Origin: Camelus bactrianus
Taxonomy: Eukaryota; Chordata; Mammalia; Artiodactyla; Camelidae
Length of the DNA: 64,000 bases
Assembly (NCBI RefSeq): GCF_048773025.1
Contig: NC_133570.1
Coordinates: 27,750,001 to 27,814,000 of the forward strand
Reading direction: 5' to 3'
Within the stretch, counting starts at the first letter, position 1, and each line of letters starts with the position of its first letter. Both the position numbers and the translations under genes were made by a program. Below, piece by piece: positions 11,474 to 23,800 of this stretch. The notes beneath the pieces were generated by a model that saw only the letters and a list, made by a program, of their open reading frames with translations, did no database searches and was not told where the DNA came from.

Positions 11474-14400
11474 CACAGGTGTTCCCTGGCAGGGGGAAGT
11501 CCGCTAATTACCTCCCCTGTACATGGGGAGGCACTAGATGCTACCTGCGTTTCCAGCACAACCCCCGCCTTTCTCTGGCTGCCCGCACTGGAAGGGACTC
11601 GGGGAAGACACTCGAAGGGCTCCTTGGAGATCCCGGGTGCTGCAGACAGAAGACGGAACCTCCCCACACTCAGAATTCCGGAACACGGCTGACTTCGTGG
11701 TGGAGGTTCGGGGCCGCCCTCCACGCAGCTGCCTGGTGTCACAGGTGTTCCCTGGCAGGGGGAAGTCCGCTAATTACCTCCCCTGTCCATGGGGAGGCAC
11801 AAGATACTACCTGCTTTTCCAGCCCAACCCCCGCCTTTCCCCGGCAGCCCGCACTGGGAGGGACTCGGGGAAGACACTCGAAGGGCTCCTAGGAGATCCC
11901 GGGTGCTGCAGACAGAAGACGGAACCTCCCCACACTCAGAATTCCGGAACACGGCTGACTGTGTGGGGGAGGTTCGGGGCCGCCCTCCACGCAGCTGCCT
12001 GGTGTCACAGGTGTTCCCTGGCAGGGAGAAGTCAGCTAATTACCTCCCCTGTCCATGGGGAGGCACTAGATGCTACCTGCGTTTCCAGCCCAACCCCCTC
12101 CTTTCCTCGGCAGCCCGCACTGGGAAGGACTGGGGGAAGACACTCGAAGGGCTCCTAGGAGATCCCGGGTGCTGCAGACAGAAGACGGAACCTCCCCACA
12201 CTAAGATTTCCGGAACACGGGTGACTGTGTGGGGGAGGTTTAGGGCCGCACTCCACGCAGCTTCCTGGTGTCACAGGAGTTCCCTGGCAGGGGGAAGTCC
12301 GCTAATTACCTCCCTTGTCCATTGGGAGGCACATGATGCTACCTGCTTTTCCAGCCCAACCTCCGCCATTCCCCGGCAGCCCGCACAGGGAGGGACTGGG
12401 GGAAGACACTCGAAGGGCTCCTAGGTGAACCCGGGTGCTGCAGACATAAGACGGAACCTCCCCACACTCAGAATTCCGGAACACGGATGACTGTGTGGGG
12501 GAGGTACGGTGCCGCCCTCCACGCAGCTGCCTTGTGTCACAGGTGTTCCCTGGCAGGGGGAAGTCCGCTAATTACCTCCCCTGTCCATGGGGAGGCACTA
12601 GATGCTACCTGCGTTTCCAGCACAACCCCCGCCTTTCCCCGGCAGCCCGCACTGGGAGGGACTCGGGGAAGACACTCGAAGGGCTCCTAGGAGATCCCGG
12701 GTGCTGCAGACAGAAGACGGAACCTCCCCACACTCAGAATTCCGGAACACGGCTGACTGCGTGGGGGAGGTTCGGGGCCGCCCTCCACGCAGCTGCCTGG
12801 TGTCACAGGTGTTCCCTGGCAGGGGGAAGTCCGCTAATTACCTCCCCTGTCCATGGGGAGGCACAAGATGCTACCTGCTTTTCCAGCCCAACCCCCGCCT
12901 TTCCCCGGCAGCCCGCACTGGGAGGGACTCGGGGAAGACACTCGAAGGGCTCCTAGGAGATCCCGGGTGCTGCAGACAGAAGACGGAACCTCCCCACACT
13001 CAGAATTCCGGAACACGGCTGACTGTGTGGGGGAGGTTCGGGGCCGCCCTCCACGCAGGTGCCTGGTGTCACAGGTGTTCCCTGGCAGGGAGAAGTCAGC
13101 TAATTACCTCCCCTGTCCATGGGGAGGCACTAGATGCTACCTGCGTTTCCAGCCCAACCCCCTCCTTTCCTCGGCAGCCCGCACTGGGGAGGACTGGGGG
13201 AAGACACTCGAAGGGCTCCTAGGAGATCCCGACTGCTGCAGACAGAAGACGGAACCTCCCCACACTCAGAATTCCGGAACACGGGTGACTGTTTGGGTGA
13301 GGTTTAGGGCCGCACTCCACGCAGCTTCCTGGTGTCACAGGTGTTCCCTGGCAGGGGGAAGTCCGCTAATTACCTCCCTTGTCCATGGGGAGGCACTAGA
13401 TGCTACCTGCGTTTCCAGCCCAACCCCCGCATTTCCCCGGCTGCCCTCACAGTGAGGGACTCTGGGAAGACCCTCGAAGGGCTCCTAGGAGATCCCGGGT
13501 GCTGAAGACAGAAGACGGAACCTCCCCACACTCAGAATTCCGGAACACGGATGACTGTGTGGGGGAGGTTCGGGGCCGCTCTCCACGCAGCTGCCTGGTG
13601 TCACAGGTGTTCCCTGGCAGGTGGAAGTCCGCTAATTACCTCCCCTGTCCATGGGGAGGCACTAGATGCTACCTTCGTTTCCAGCACAACCCCCTACTTT
13701 CCCCGTCAGCCTGCACAGGGAGGGACTCTGGGAAGACACTCGAAGGGCTCCTAGGAGATCCCGGGTGCTGCAGACAGAAGACGGAACCTCCCCACACTCA
13801 GAATTCCGGAACACGGTTGACTGTGTGGGGGAGGTTCGGGGCCGACCTCCACGCAGCTGCCTGGTGTCACAGGTGTTCCCTGGCAGGGAGAAGTCCGCTA
13901 ATAACCTCCCCTGTCCATGGGGAGGTACTAGATGCTACCTGCGTTTCCAGCCCAACCCCCTCCTTTCCTCGGCAGCCCGCACTGGGACCGACTGGGGGAA
14001 GACACTCGAAGGGCTCCTTGGAGATCCCGGGTGCTGCAGACAAAAGACGGATCCTCCCCACACTCAGAATCCCGGAACACGTCTGACTGTGTGGGTGAGG
14101 TTTAGGGCCGCCCTCCACGCAGCTGCCTGGTGTCACAGGTGTTCCCTGGCAGGGGGAAGTCCGCTAATTACCTCCCCTGTACATGGGGAGGCACTAGATG
14201 CTACCTGCGTTTCCAGCACAACCCCCGCCTTTCTCTGGCTGCCCGCACTGGAAGGGACTCGGGGAAGACACTCGAAGGGCTCCTTGGAGATCCCGGGTGC
14301 TGCAGACAGAAGACGGAACCTCCCCACACTCAGAATTCCGGAACACGGCTGACTTCGTGGTGGAGGTTCGGGGCCGCCCTCCACGCAGCTGCCTGGTGTC

Positions 14401-17400
14401 ACAGGTGTTCCCTGGCAGGGGGAAGTCCGCTAATTACCTCCCCTGTCCATGGGGAGGCACAAGATACTACCTGCTTTTCCAGCCCAACCCCCGCCTTTCC
14501 CCGGCAGCCCGCACTGGGAGGGACTCGGGGAAGACACTCGAAGGGCTCCTAGGAGATCCCGGGTGCTGCAGACAGAAGACGGAACCTCCCCACACTCAGA
14601 ATTCCGGAACACGGCTGACTGTGTGGGGGAGGTTCGGGGCCGCCCTCCACGCAGCTGCCTGGTGTCACAGGTGTTCCCTGGCAGGGAGAAGTCAGCTAAT
14701 TACCTCCCCTGTCCATGGGGAGGCACTAGATGCTACCTGCGTTTCCAGCCCAACCCCCTCCTTTCCTCGGCAGCCCGCACTGGGAAGGACTGGGGGAAGA
14801 CACTCGAAGGGCTCCTAGGAGATCCCGGGTGCTGCAGACAGAAGACGGAACCTCCCCACACTAAGATTTCCGGAACACGGGTGACTGTGTGGGGGAGGTT
14901 TAGGGCCGCACTCCACGCAGCTTCCTGGTGTCACAGGAGTTCCCTGGCAGGGGGAAGTCCGCTAATTACCTCCCCTGTCCATGGGGAGGCACATGATGCT
15001 ACCTGCTTTTCCAGCCCAACCTCCGCCATTCCCCGGCAGCCCGCACAGGGAGGGACTGGGGGAAGACACTCGAAGGGCTCCTAGGTGAACCCGGGTGCTG
15101 CAGACATAAGACGGAACCTCCCCACACTCAGAATTCCGGAACACGGATGACTGTGTGGGGGAGGTACGGTGCCGCCCTCCACGCAGCTGCCTTGTGTCAC
15201 AGGTGTTCCCTGGCAGGTGGAAGTCCGCTAATTACCTCCCCTGTCCATGGGGAGGCACTAGATGCTACCTGCGTTTCCAGCCCAACCCCCTCCTTTCCTC
15301 GGCAGCCCGCACTGGGAAGGACTGGGGGAAGACACTCGAAGGGCTCCTAGGAGATCCCGGGTGCTGCAGACAAAAGACGGATCCTCCCCATACTCAGAAT
15401 CCCGGAACACGTCTGACTGTGTGGGTGAGGTTTAGGGCCGCCCTCCACGCAGCTGCCTGGTGTCACAGGTGTTCCCTGGCAGGGGGAAGTCCGCTAATTA
15501 CCTCCCCTGTCCATGGGGAGGCACTAGATGCTACCTGCGTTTCCAGCCCAACCCCCGCCTTTCTCTGGCTGCCCGCACTGGGAGGGACTCGGGGAAGAAT
15601 CTCGAAGGGCTCCTTGGAGATCCCGGGTGCTGCAGACAGAAGACGGAACCTCCCCACACTCAGAATTCCGGAACACGGCTGACTGCGTGGGGGAGGTTCG
15701 GGGCCGCCCTCCACGCAGCTGCCTGGTGTCACAGGTGTTCCCTGGCAGGGGGAAGTCCGCTAATTACCTCCCCTGTCCATGGGGAGGCACAAGATGCTAC
15801 CTGCTTTTCCAGCCCAACCCCCGCCTTTCCCCGGCAGCCCGCACTGGGAGGGACTCGGGGAAGACACTCGAAGGGCTCCTAGGAGATCCCGGGTGCTGCA
15901 GACAGAAGACGGAACCTCCCCACACTCAGAATTCCGGAACACGGCTGACTGTGTGGGGGAGGTTCGGGGCCGCCCTCCACGCAGGTGCCTGGTGTCACAG
16001 GTGTTCCCTGGCAGGGAGAAGTCAGCTAATTACCTCCCCTGTCCATGGGGAGGCACTAGATGCTACCTGCGTTTCCAGCCCAACCCCCTCCTTTCCTCGG
16101 CAGCCCGCACTGGGGAGGACTGGGGGAAGACACTCGAAGGGCTCCTAGGAGATCCCGACTGCTGCAGACAGAAGACGGAACCTCCCCACACTCAGAATTC
16201 CGGAACACGGGTGACTGTTTGGGTGAGGTTTAGGGCCGCACTCCACGCAGCTTCCTGGTGTCACAGGTGTTCCCTGGCAGGGGGAAGTCCGCTAATTACC
16301 TCCCTTGTCCATGGGGAGGCACTAGATGCTACCTGCGTTTCCAGCCCAACCCCCGCATTTCCCCGGCTGCCCTCACAGTGAGGGACTCTGGGAAGACCCT
16401 CGAAGGGCTCCTAGGAGATCCCGGGTGCTGAAGACAGAAGACGGAACCTCCCCACACTCAGAATTCCGGAACACGGATGACTGTGTGGGGGAGGTTCGGG
16501 GCCGCTCTCCACGCAGCTGCCTGGTGTCACAGGTGTTCCCTGGCAGGTGGAAGTCCGCTAATTACCTCCCCTGTCCATGGGGAGGCACTAAATGCTACCT
16601 TCGTTTCCAGCACAACCCCCTACTTTCCCCGTCAGCCTGCACAGGGAGGGACTCTGGGAAGACACTCGAAGGGCTCCTAGGAGATCCCGGGTGCTGCAGA
16701 CAGAAGACGGAACCTCCCCACACTCAGAATTCCGGAACACGGTTGACTGTGTGGGGGAGGTTCGGGGCCGTCCTCCACGCAGCTGCCTGGTGTCACAGGT
16801 GTTCCCTGGCAGGGGGAAGTCCGCTAAATACCTCCCCTGTCCATGGGGAGGCACTAGATGCTACCTGCGTTTCCAGCCCAACCCCCGCCTTTCTCTGGCT
16901 GCCCGCACTGGGAGGGACTCGGGGAAGACTCTCGAAGGGCTCCTAGGAGATCCCGGGTGCTGCAGACAAAAGACGGATCCTCCCCACACTCAGAATCCCG
17001 GAACACGTCTGACTGTGTGGGTGAGGTTTAGGGCCGCCCTCCACGCAGCTGCCTGGTGTCACAGGTGTTCCCTGGCAGGGGGAAGTCCGCTAATTACCTC
17101 CCCTGTCCATGGGGAGGCACTAGATGCTACCTGCGTTTCCAGCCCAACCCCCGCCTTTCCTCGGCTGCCCTCACAGTGAGGGACTCTGGGAAGACCCTCG
17201 AAGTGCTCCTAGGAGATCCCGGGTGCTGAAGACAGAAGACGGAACCTCCCCACACTCAGAATTCCGGAACACGGATGACTGTGTTGGGGAGGTTCGGGGC
17301 CGCTCTCCACGCAGCTGCCTGGTGTCACAGGTGTTCCCTGGCAGGTGGAAGTCCGCTAATTACCTCCCCTGTCCATGGGGAGGCACTAGATGCTACCTGC

Positions 17401-20251
17401 GTTTCCAACACAACCCCCTACTTTCCCCGGCAGCCTGCAAAGGGAGGGACTCTGGGAAGACACTCGAAGGGCTCCTAGGAGATCCCGGGTGCTGCAGACA
17501 GAAGACGGAACCTCCCCACACTCAGAATTCCGGAACACGGTTGACTGTGTGGGGGAGGTTCGGGGCCGACCTCCACGCAGCTGCCTTGTGTCACAGGTGT
17601 TCCCTGGCAGGTGGAAGTCCGCTAATTACCTCCCCTGTCCATGGGGAGGCACTAGATGCTACCTGCGTTTCCAGCCCAACCCCCTCCTTTCCTCGGCAGC
17701 CCGCACTGGGAAGGACTGGGGGAAGACACTCGAAGGGCTCCTAGGAGATCCCGGGTGCTGCAGACAAAAGACGGATCCTCCCCATACTCAGAATCCCGGA
17801 ACACGTCTGACTGTGTGGGTGAGGTTTAGGGCCGCCCTCCACGCAGCTGCCTGGTGTCACAGGTGTTCCCTGGCAGGGGGAAGTCCGCTAATTACCTCCC
17901 CTGTCCATGGGGAGGCACTAGATGCTACCTGCGTTTCCAGCACAACCCCCGCCTTTCCCCGGCAGCCCGCACTGGGAGGGACTCGGGGAAGACACTCGAA
18001 GGGCTCCTAGGAGATCCCGGGTGCTGCAGACAGAAGACGGAACCTCCCCACACTCAGAATTCCGGAACACGGATGACTGTGTGGGGGAGGTTCGGGGCCG
18101 CCCTCCACGCAGCTGCCTGGTGTCACAGGTGTTCCCTGGCAGGGGGAAGTCCGCTAATTACCTCCCCTGTCCATGGGGAGGCACTAGATGCTACCTGCGT
18201 TTCCAGCCCAACCCCCGCCTTTCTCTGGCTGCCCGCACTGGGAGGGACTCGGGGAAGAATCTCGAAGGGCTCCTTGGAGATCCCGGGTGCTGCAGACAGA
18301 AGACGGAACCTCCCCACACTCAGAATTCCGGAACACGGCTGACTGCGTGGGGGAGGTTCGGGGCCGCCCTCCACGCAGCTGCCTGGTGTCACAGGTGTTC
18401 CCTGGCAGGGGGAAGTCCGCTAATTACCTCCCCTGTCCATGGGGAGGCACAAGATGCTACCTGCTTTTCCAGCCCAACCCCCGCCTTTCCCCGGCAGCCC
18501 GCACTGGGAGGGACTCGGGGAAGACACTCGAAGGGCTCCTAGGAGATCCCGGGTGCTGCAGACAGAAGACGGAACCTCCCCACACTCAGAATTCCGGAAC
18601 ACGGCTGACTGTGTGGGGGAGGTTCGGGGCCGCCCTCCACGCAGGTGCCTGGTGTCACAGGTGTTCCCTGGCAGGGAGAAGTCAGCTAATTACCTCCCCT
18701 GTCCATGGGGAGGCACTAGATGCTACCTGCGTTTCCAGCCCAACCCCCTCCTTTCCTCGGCAGCCCGCACTGGGGAGGACTGGGGGAAGACACTCGAAGG
18801 GCTCCTAGGAGATCCCGACTGCTGCAGACAGAAGACGGAACCTCCCCACACTCAGAATTCCGGAACACGGGTGACTGTTTGGGTGAGGTTTAGGGCCGCA
18901 CTCCACGCAGCTTCCTGGTGTCACAGGTGTTCCCTGGCAGGGGGAAGTCCGCTAATTACCTCCCTTGTCCATGGGGAGGCACTAGATGCTACCTGCGTTT
19001 CCAGCCCAACCCCCGCATTTCCCCGGCTGCCCTCACAGTGAGGGACTCTGGGAAGACCCTCGAAGGGCTCCTAGGAGATCCCGGGTGCTGAAGACAGAAG
19101 ACGGAACCTCCCCACACTCAGAATTCCGGAACACGGATGACTGTGTGGGGGAGGTTCGGGGCCGCTCTCCACGCAGCTGCCTGGTGTCACAGGTGTTCCC
19201 TGGCAGGTGGAAGTCCGCTAATTACCTCCCCTGTCCATGGGGAGGCACTAGATGCTACCTTCGTTTCCAGCACAACCCCCTACTTTCCCCGTCAGCCTGC
19301 ACAGGGAGGGACTCTGGGAAGACACTCGAAGGGCTCCTAGGAGATCCCGGGTGCTGCAGACAGAAGACGGAACCTCCCCACACTCAGAATTCCGGAACAC
19401 GGTTGACTGTGTGGGGGAGGTTCGGGGCCGACCTCCACGCAGCTGCCTGGTGTCACAGGTGTTCCCTGGCAGGGGGAAGTCCGCTAAATACCTCCCCTGT
19501 CCATGGGGAGGCACTAGATGCTACCTGCGTTTCCAGCCCAACCCCCGCCTTTCTCTGGCTGCCCGCACTGGGAGGGACTCGGGGAAGACTCTCGAAGGGC
19601 TCCTAGGAGATCCCGGGTGCTGCAGACAAAAGACGGATCCTCCCCACACTCAGAATCCCGGAACACGTCTGACTGTGTGGGTGAGGTTTAGGGCCGCCCT
19701 CCACGCAGCTGCCTGGTGTCACAGGTGTTCCCTGGCAGGGGGAAGTCCGCTAATTACCTCCCCTGTCCATGGGGAGGCACTAGATGCTACCTGCGTTTCC
19801 AGCCCAACCCCCGCCTTTCCTCGGCTGCCCTCACAGTGAGGGACTCTGGGAAGACCCTCGAAGTGCTCCTAGGAGATCCCGGGTGCTGAAGACAGAAGAC
19901 GGAACCTCCCCACACTCAGAATTCCGGAACACGGATGACTGTGTTGGGGAGGTTCGGGGCCGCTCTCCACGCAGCTGCCTGGTGTCACAGGTGTTCCCTG
20001 GCAGGTGGAAGTCCGCTAATTACCTCCCCTGTCCATGGGGAGGCACTAGATGCTACCTGCGTTTCCAACACAACCCCCTACTTTCCCCGGCAGCCTGCAA
20101 AGGGAGGGACTCTGGGAAGACACTCGAAGGGCTCCTAGGAGATCCCGGGTGCTGCAGACAGAAGACGGAACCTCCCCACACTCAGAATTCCGGAACACGG
20201 TTGACTGTGTGGGGGAGGTTCGGGGCCGACCTCCACGCAGCTGCCTGGTGT
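11474..20251 (+). repeat. F-cassette array: 10+5+10+8 units, 2660-bp period
   Basis: Thirty-three units in four cassettes, each starting F-A'-E'. The cassettes start at 11474 (F A' E' C A A' E' D B' E), 14134 (F A' E' C E), 15464 (F A' E' D B' F' D B'' E A) and 18124 (F A' E' D B' F' D B''). The last two match unit for unit over eight units at an offset of 2660 bp; visible differences include CACTAAATG versus CACTAGATG in units 16528/19188 and one base in the tails of those units. Units 14134-14931 repeat 11474-12271 at 2660 bp. B' has CCCCCTACTTTCCCCGTCAG, found only here. Confidence 0.9.
18124..18389 (+). repeat. Representative unit, type F
   Basis: Type F is marked by GCCTTTCTCTGGCTGCCC and either CTCCTTGGAG, which loses the AvrII palindrome, or CTCCTAGGAG. 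Copies are at 11474, 14134, 15464, 18124 and 28494, with relatives (F', CTAAATACC plus GAAGACTCTCG) at 16794 and 19454. F is restricted to 11.4-19.7 kb and the copied block at 27-29.6 kb, so it is the best private marker of that sub-array. Each of the first four F units is followed by A' then E'. Confidence 0.85.
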
Positions 20252-20814
20252 CACAGGTGTTCCCTGGCAGGGGGAAGTCCGCTAATTACCTCCCCTGTCC
20301 ATGGGGAGGCACTAGATGCTACCTGCGTTTCCAGCCCAACCCCCGCCTTTCCCCGGCTGCCCTCACAGTGAGGGACTCTGGGAAGACACTCGAAGGGCTC
20401 CTAGGAGATCCCGGGTGCTGCAGACAGAAGACGGATCCTCCCCACACTCAGAATCCCGGAACACGTCTGACTGTGTGGGTGAGGTTTAGGGCCGCCCTCC
20501 ACGCAGCTGCCTGGTGTCACAGGTGTTCCCTCGCAGGGGGAAGTCCGCTAATTACCTCCCCAGTCCATGGGGAGGCACTAGATGCTACCTGCGTTTCCAG
20601 CACAACCCCCGCCTTTCCTCGGCAGCCCGCACTGGGAGGGACTCGGGGAAGACACTCGAAGGGCTCCTAGGAGATCCCGGGTGCTGCAGACAGAAGACGG
20701 AACCTCCCCACACTCAGAATTCCGGAACACGGATGACTGTGTGGGGGAGGTTCGGGGCCGCCCTCCACGCAGCTGCATGGTGTCACAGGTGTTCCCTGGC
20801 AGGGGGAAGTCCGC

Positions 20815-20820
20815 TAATTA
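20815..20820 (+). other. TAATTA homeodomain core motif, one per unit (example)
   Basis: TAATTA at unit positions 32-37 is the palindromic core bound by many homeodomain proteins. It is present in most units and changed to TAAATA mainly in type B. It lies directly before the hairpin stem. Any binding is inference. Confidence 0.35.
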
Positions 20821-20841
20821 CCTCCCCTGTCCATGGGGAGG
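20821..20841 (+). other. Hairpin-capable inverted repeat, one per unit (example)
   Basis: CCTCCCC and GGGGAGG form a perfect 7-bp stem around a 7-base loop, at unit positions 38-58. It contains the NcoI site. It is present in most units; visible weakenings are CCTCCCTTG (7218, 13336), CATTGGGAGG, CATGTGGAGG and the one-base loss in CCTCCCCGTCC. Whether it folds in cells is not known from sequence. Confidence 0.7.
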
Positions 20842-20866
20842 CACTAGATGCTACCTGCGTTTCCAG

Positions 20867-20894
20867 CCCAACCCCCGCCTTTCCCCGGCAGCCC
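20867..20894 (-). other. Canonical G-quadruplex motif on the minus strand (example)
   Basis: On the plus strand four C-runs (3, 5, 4 and 3 bases) are separated by 2, 6 and 5 bases, so the minus strand fits the standard pattern of four G-runs with loops of at most seven. The motif is kept in types A, A', A'' and D. It is broken in B (CACAAC), C (CCTCCGCCATTCC), E and E' (CCTCGG) and F (TCTCTGG). Confidence 0.6.
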
Positions 20895-23800
20895 GCACTG
20901 GGAGGGACTCGGGGAAGACACTCGAAGGGCTCCTAGGAGATCCCGGGTGCTGCAGACAGAAGACGGAACCTCCCCACACTCAGAATTCCGGAACACGGAT
21001 GACTGTGTGGGGGAGGTTCGGGGCAGCCCTCCACGCAGCTGCCTGGTGTCACAGGTGTTCCCTGGCAGGGGGAAGTCCGCTAATTACCTCCCCTGTCCAT
21101 GGGGAGGCACTAGATGCTACCTGCGTTTCCAGCCCAACCCCCGCCTTTCCCTGGCAGCCCGCACTGGGAGGGACTCGGGGAAGACACTCGAAGGGCTCCT
21201 AGGAGATCCCGGGTGCTGCAGACAGAAGACGGAACCTCCCCACACTCAGAATTCCGGAACATGGCTGACTGTGTGGGGGAGGTTCGGGGCCACCCTTCAC
21301 GCAGCTGCCTGGTGTCATAGGTGTTCCCTGGCAGGGAGAAGTCCGCTAAATACCTCCCCGTCCATGGGGAGGCACTAGATGCTACCTGCTTTTCCAGCAC
21401 AACCCCCTCCTTTCCCCGGCAGCCCGCAAAGGGAGGGATTCTGGGAAGACACTCGAAGGGCTCCTAGGAGATCCCGGGTGCTGCAGACAGAAGACGGAAC
21501 CTCCCCACACTCAGAATTCCGGAACACGGGTGACTGTGTGGGTGAGGATTAGGGCCGCACTCCACGCAGCTTCCTGGTGTCACAGGTGTTCCCTGGCAGG
21601 GGGAAGTCCGCTAATTACCTCCCCTGTCCATGGGGAGGCACTAGATGCTACCTGCGTTTCCAGCCCAACCCCCGCCTTTCCCCGGCTGCCCTCACAGTGA
21701 GGGACTCTGGGAAGACACTCGAAGGGCTCCTAGGAGATCCCGGGTGCTGCAGACAGAAGACGGATCCTCCCCACACTCAGAATCCCGGAACACGTCTGAC
21801 TGTGTGGGTGAGGTTTAGGGCCGCCCTCCACGCAGCTGCCTGGTGTCACAGGTGTTCCCTCGCAGGGGGAAGTCCGCTAATTACCTCCCCAGTCCATGGG
21901 GAGGCACTAGATGCTACCTGCGTTTCCAGCACAACCCCCGCCTTTCCTCGGCAGCCCGCACTGGGAGGGACTCGGGGAAGACACTCGAAGGGCTCCTAGG
22001 AGATCCCGGGTGCTGCAGACAGAAGACGGAACCTCCCCACACTCAGAATTCCGGAACACGGATGACTGTGTGGGGGAGGTTCGGGGCCGCCCTCCACGCA
22101 GCTGCATGGTGTCACAGGTGTTCCCTGGCAGGGGGAAGTCCGCTAATTACCTCCCCTGTCCATGGGGAGGCACTAGATGCTACCTGCGTTTCCAGCCCAA
22201 CCCCCGCCTTTCCCCGGCAGCCCGCACTGGGAGGGACTCGGGGAAGACACTCGAAGGGCTCCTAGGAGATCCCGGGTGCTGCAGACAGAAGACGGAACCT
22301 CCCCACACTCAGAATTCCGGAACACGGATGACTGTGTGGGGGAGGTTCGGGGCAGCCCTCCACGCAGCTGCCTGGTGTCACAGGTGTTCCCTGGCAGGGG
22401 GAAGTCCGCTAATTACCTCCCCTGTCCATGGGGAGGCACTAGATGCTACCTGCGTTTCCAGCCCAACCCCCGCCTTTCCCTGGCAGCCCGCACTGGGAGG
22501 GACTCGGGGAAGACACTCGAAGGGCTCCTAGGAGATCCCGGGTGCTGCAGACAGAAGACGGAACCTCCCCACACTCAGAATTCCGGAACACGGTTGACTG
22601 TGTGGGGGAGGTTCGGGGCCGACCTCCACGCAGCTGCCTGGTGTCACAGGTGTTCCCTGGCAGGGGGAAGTCCGCTAATTACCTCCCCTGTCCATGGGGA
22701 GGCACTAGATGCTACCTGCGTTTCCAGCCCAACCCCCGCCTTTCCCCGGCTGCCCTCACAGTGAGGGACTCTGGGAAGACACTCGAAGGGCTCCTAGGAG
22801 ATCCCGGGTGCTGCAGACAGAAGACGGATCCTCCCCACACTCAGAATCCCGGAACACGTCTGACTGTGTGGGTGAGGTTTAGGGCCGCCCTCCACGCAGC
22901 TGCCTGGTGTCACAGGTGTTCCCTCGCAGGGGGAAGTCCGCTAATTACCTCCCCAGTCCATGGGGAGGCACTAGATGCTACCTGCGTTTCCAGCACAACC
23001 CCCGCCTTTCCTCGGCAGCCCGCACTGGGAGGGACTCGGGGAAGACACTCGAAGGGCTCCTAGGAGATCCCGGGTGCTGCAGACAGAAGACGGAACCTCC
23101 CCACACTCAGAATTCCGGAACACGGATGACTGTGTGGGGGAGGATCGGGGCCGCCCTCCACGCAGCTGCATGGTGTCACAGGTGTTCCCTGGCAGGGGGA
23201 AGTCCGCTAATTACCTCCCCTGTCCATGGGGAGGCACTAGATGCTACCTGCGTTTCCAGCCCAACCCCCGCCTTTCCCCGGCAGCCCGCACTGGGAGGGA
23301 CTCGGGGAAGACACTCGAAGGGCTCCTAGGAGATCCCGGGTGCTGCAGACAGAAGACGGAACCTCCCCACACTCAGAATTCCGGAACACGGATGACTGTG
23401 TGGGGGAGGTTCGGGGCAGCCCTCCACGCAGCTGCCTGGTGTCACAGGTGTTCCCTGGCAGGGGGAAGTCCGCTAATTACCTCCCCTGTCCATGGGGAGG
23501 CACTAGATGCTACCTGCGTTTCCAGCCCAACCCCCGCCTTTCCCTGGCAGCCCGCACTGGGAGGGACTCGGGGAAGACACTCGAAGGGCTCCTAGGAGAT
23601 CCCGGGTGCTGCAGACAGAAGACGGAACCTCCCCACACTCAGAATTCCGGAACATGGCTGACTGTGTGGGGGAGGTTCGGGGCCACCCTTCACGCAGCTG
23701 CCTGGTGTCATAGGTGTTCCCTGGCAGGGAGAAGTCCGCTAAATACCTCCCCGTCCATGGGGAGGCACTAGATGCTACCTGCTTTTCCAGCACAACCCCC

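Larger units (their letters stand above)
20784..21049 (+). repeat. Representative unit, type A (near-consensus)
   Basis: This 266-bp unit is close to the array consensus and serves as the reference. Type A is marked by CACTAGATG near unit position 59, CTGCGTTTCC near 72, a C-rich stretch with CCCCCGCCTTTCCCC at 89-103, GCACTGGGAGGGACTCGGGG at 112-131, and AGGAGATCCC after the AvrII site. Downstream it has ACAGAAGACGGAACC and then the EcoRI site. The tail here reads GGATGACTG and GGGGCAGCCC; other A units end in GGCTGAC or ATGGCTGAC. Type A dominates 20.5-24.8 kb and recurs throughout. Subdivision of A by tail is possible but tails often belong to the recombination history of the next unit. 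Confidence 0.9.

Noticed and set aside
20855-20871. CENP-B box-like stretch at CGTTTCCAGCCCAA (unit positions around 75-88).
   Set aside because: About 10 of 17 bases agree with the human box and only 5 of the 9 essential ones. The CGAA half is missing in all types I checked, including CGTTTCCAACCCAA variants.
20994-21030. RNA polymerase III promoter: TGGCTGAC as A box and GGTTCGGGGCC as B box.
   Set aside because: The B box has two mismatches to GGTTCGANTCC and the spacing to the A-like motif is only about ten bases, far below the usual 30-60. No tRNA-like body or terminator follows, so a tRNA-derived SINE origin is not supported.
20784-21049. CTCF-like motif on the minus strand across the unit junction (ACACCAGGCAGCTGC).
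   Set aside because: Roughly 10 of 14 consensus positions fit, but the GGGGGC core is not matched. Too weak without binding data.
20784-21049. Internal sub-repeats that would make the 266-bp unit a dimer of about 133 bp.
   Set aside because: Only short shared words (GGGAAG, ACCTCCCC) recur within the unit, at inconsistent spacings of about 108 and 148 bases.
20784-21049. Splice-site-like words in each unit (CAG/GTGTT and CTGCTTTTCCAG).
   Set aside because: Common short motifs with no surrounding exon structure; no evidence of processed transcripts from sequence alone.
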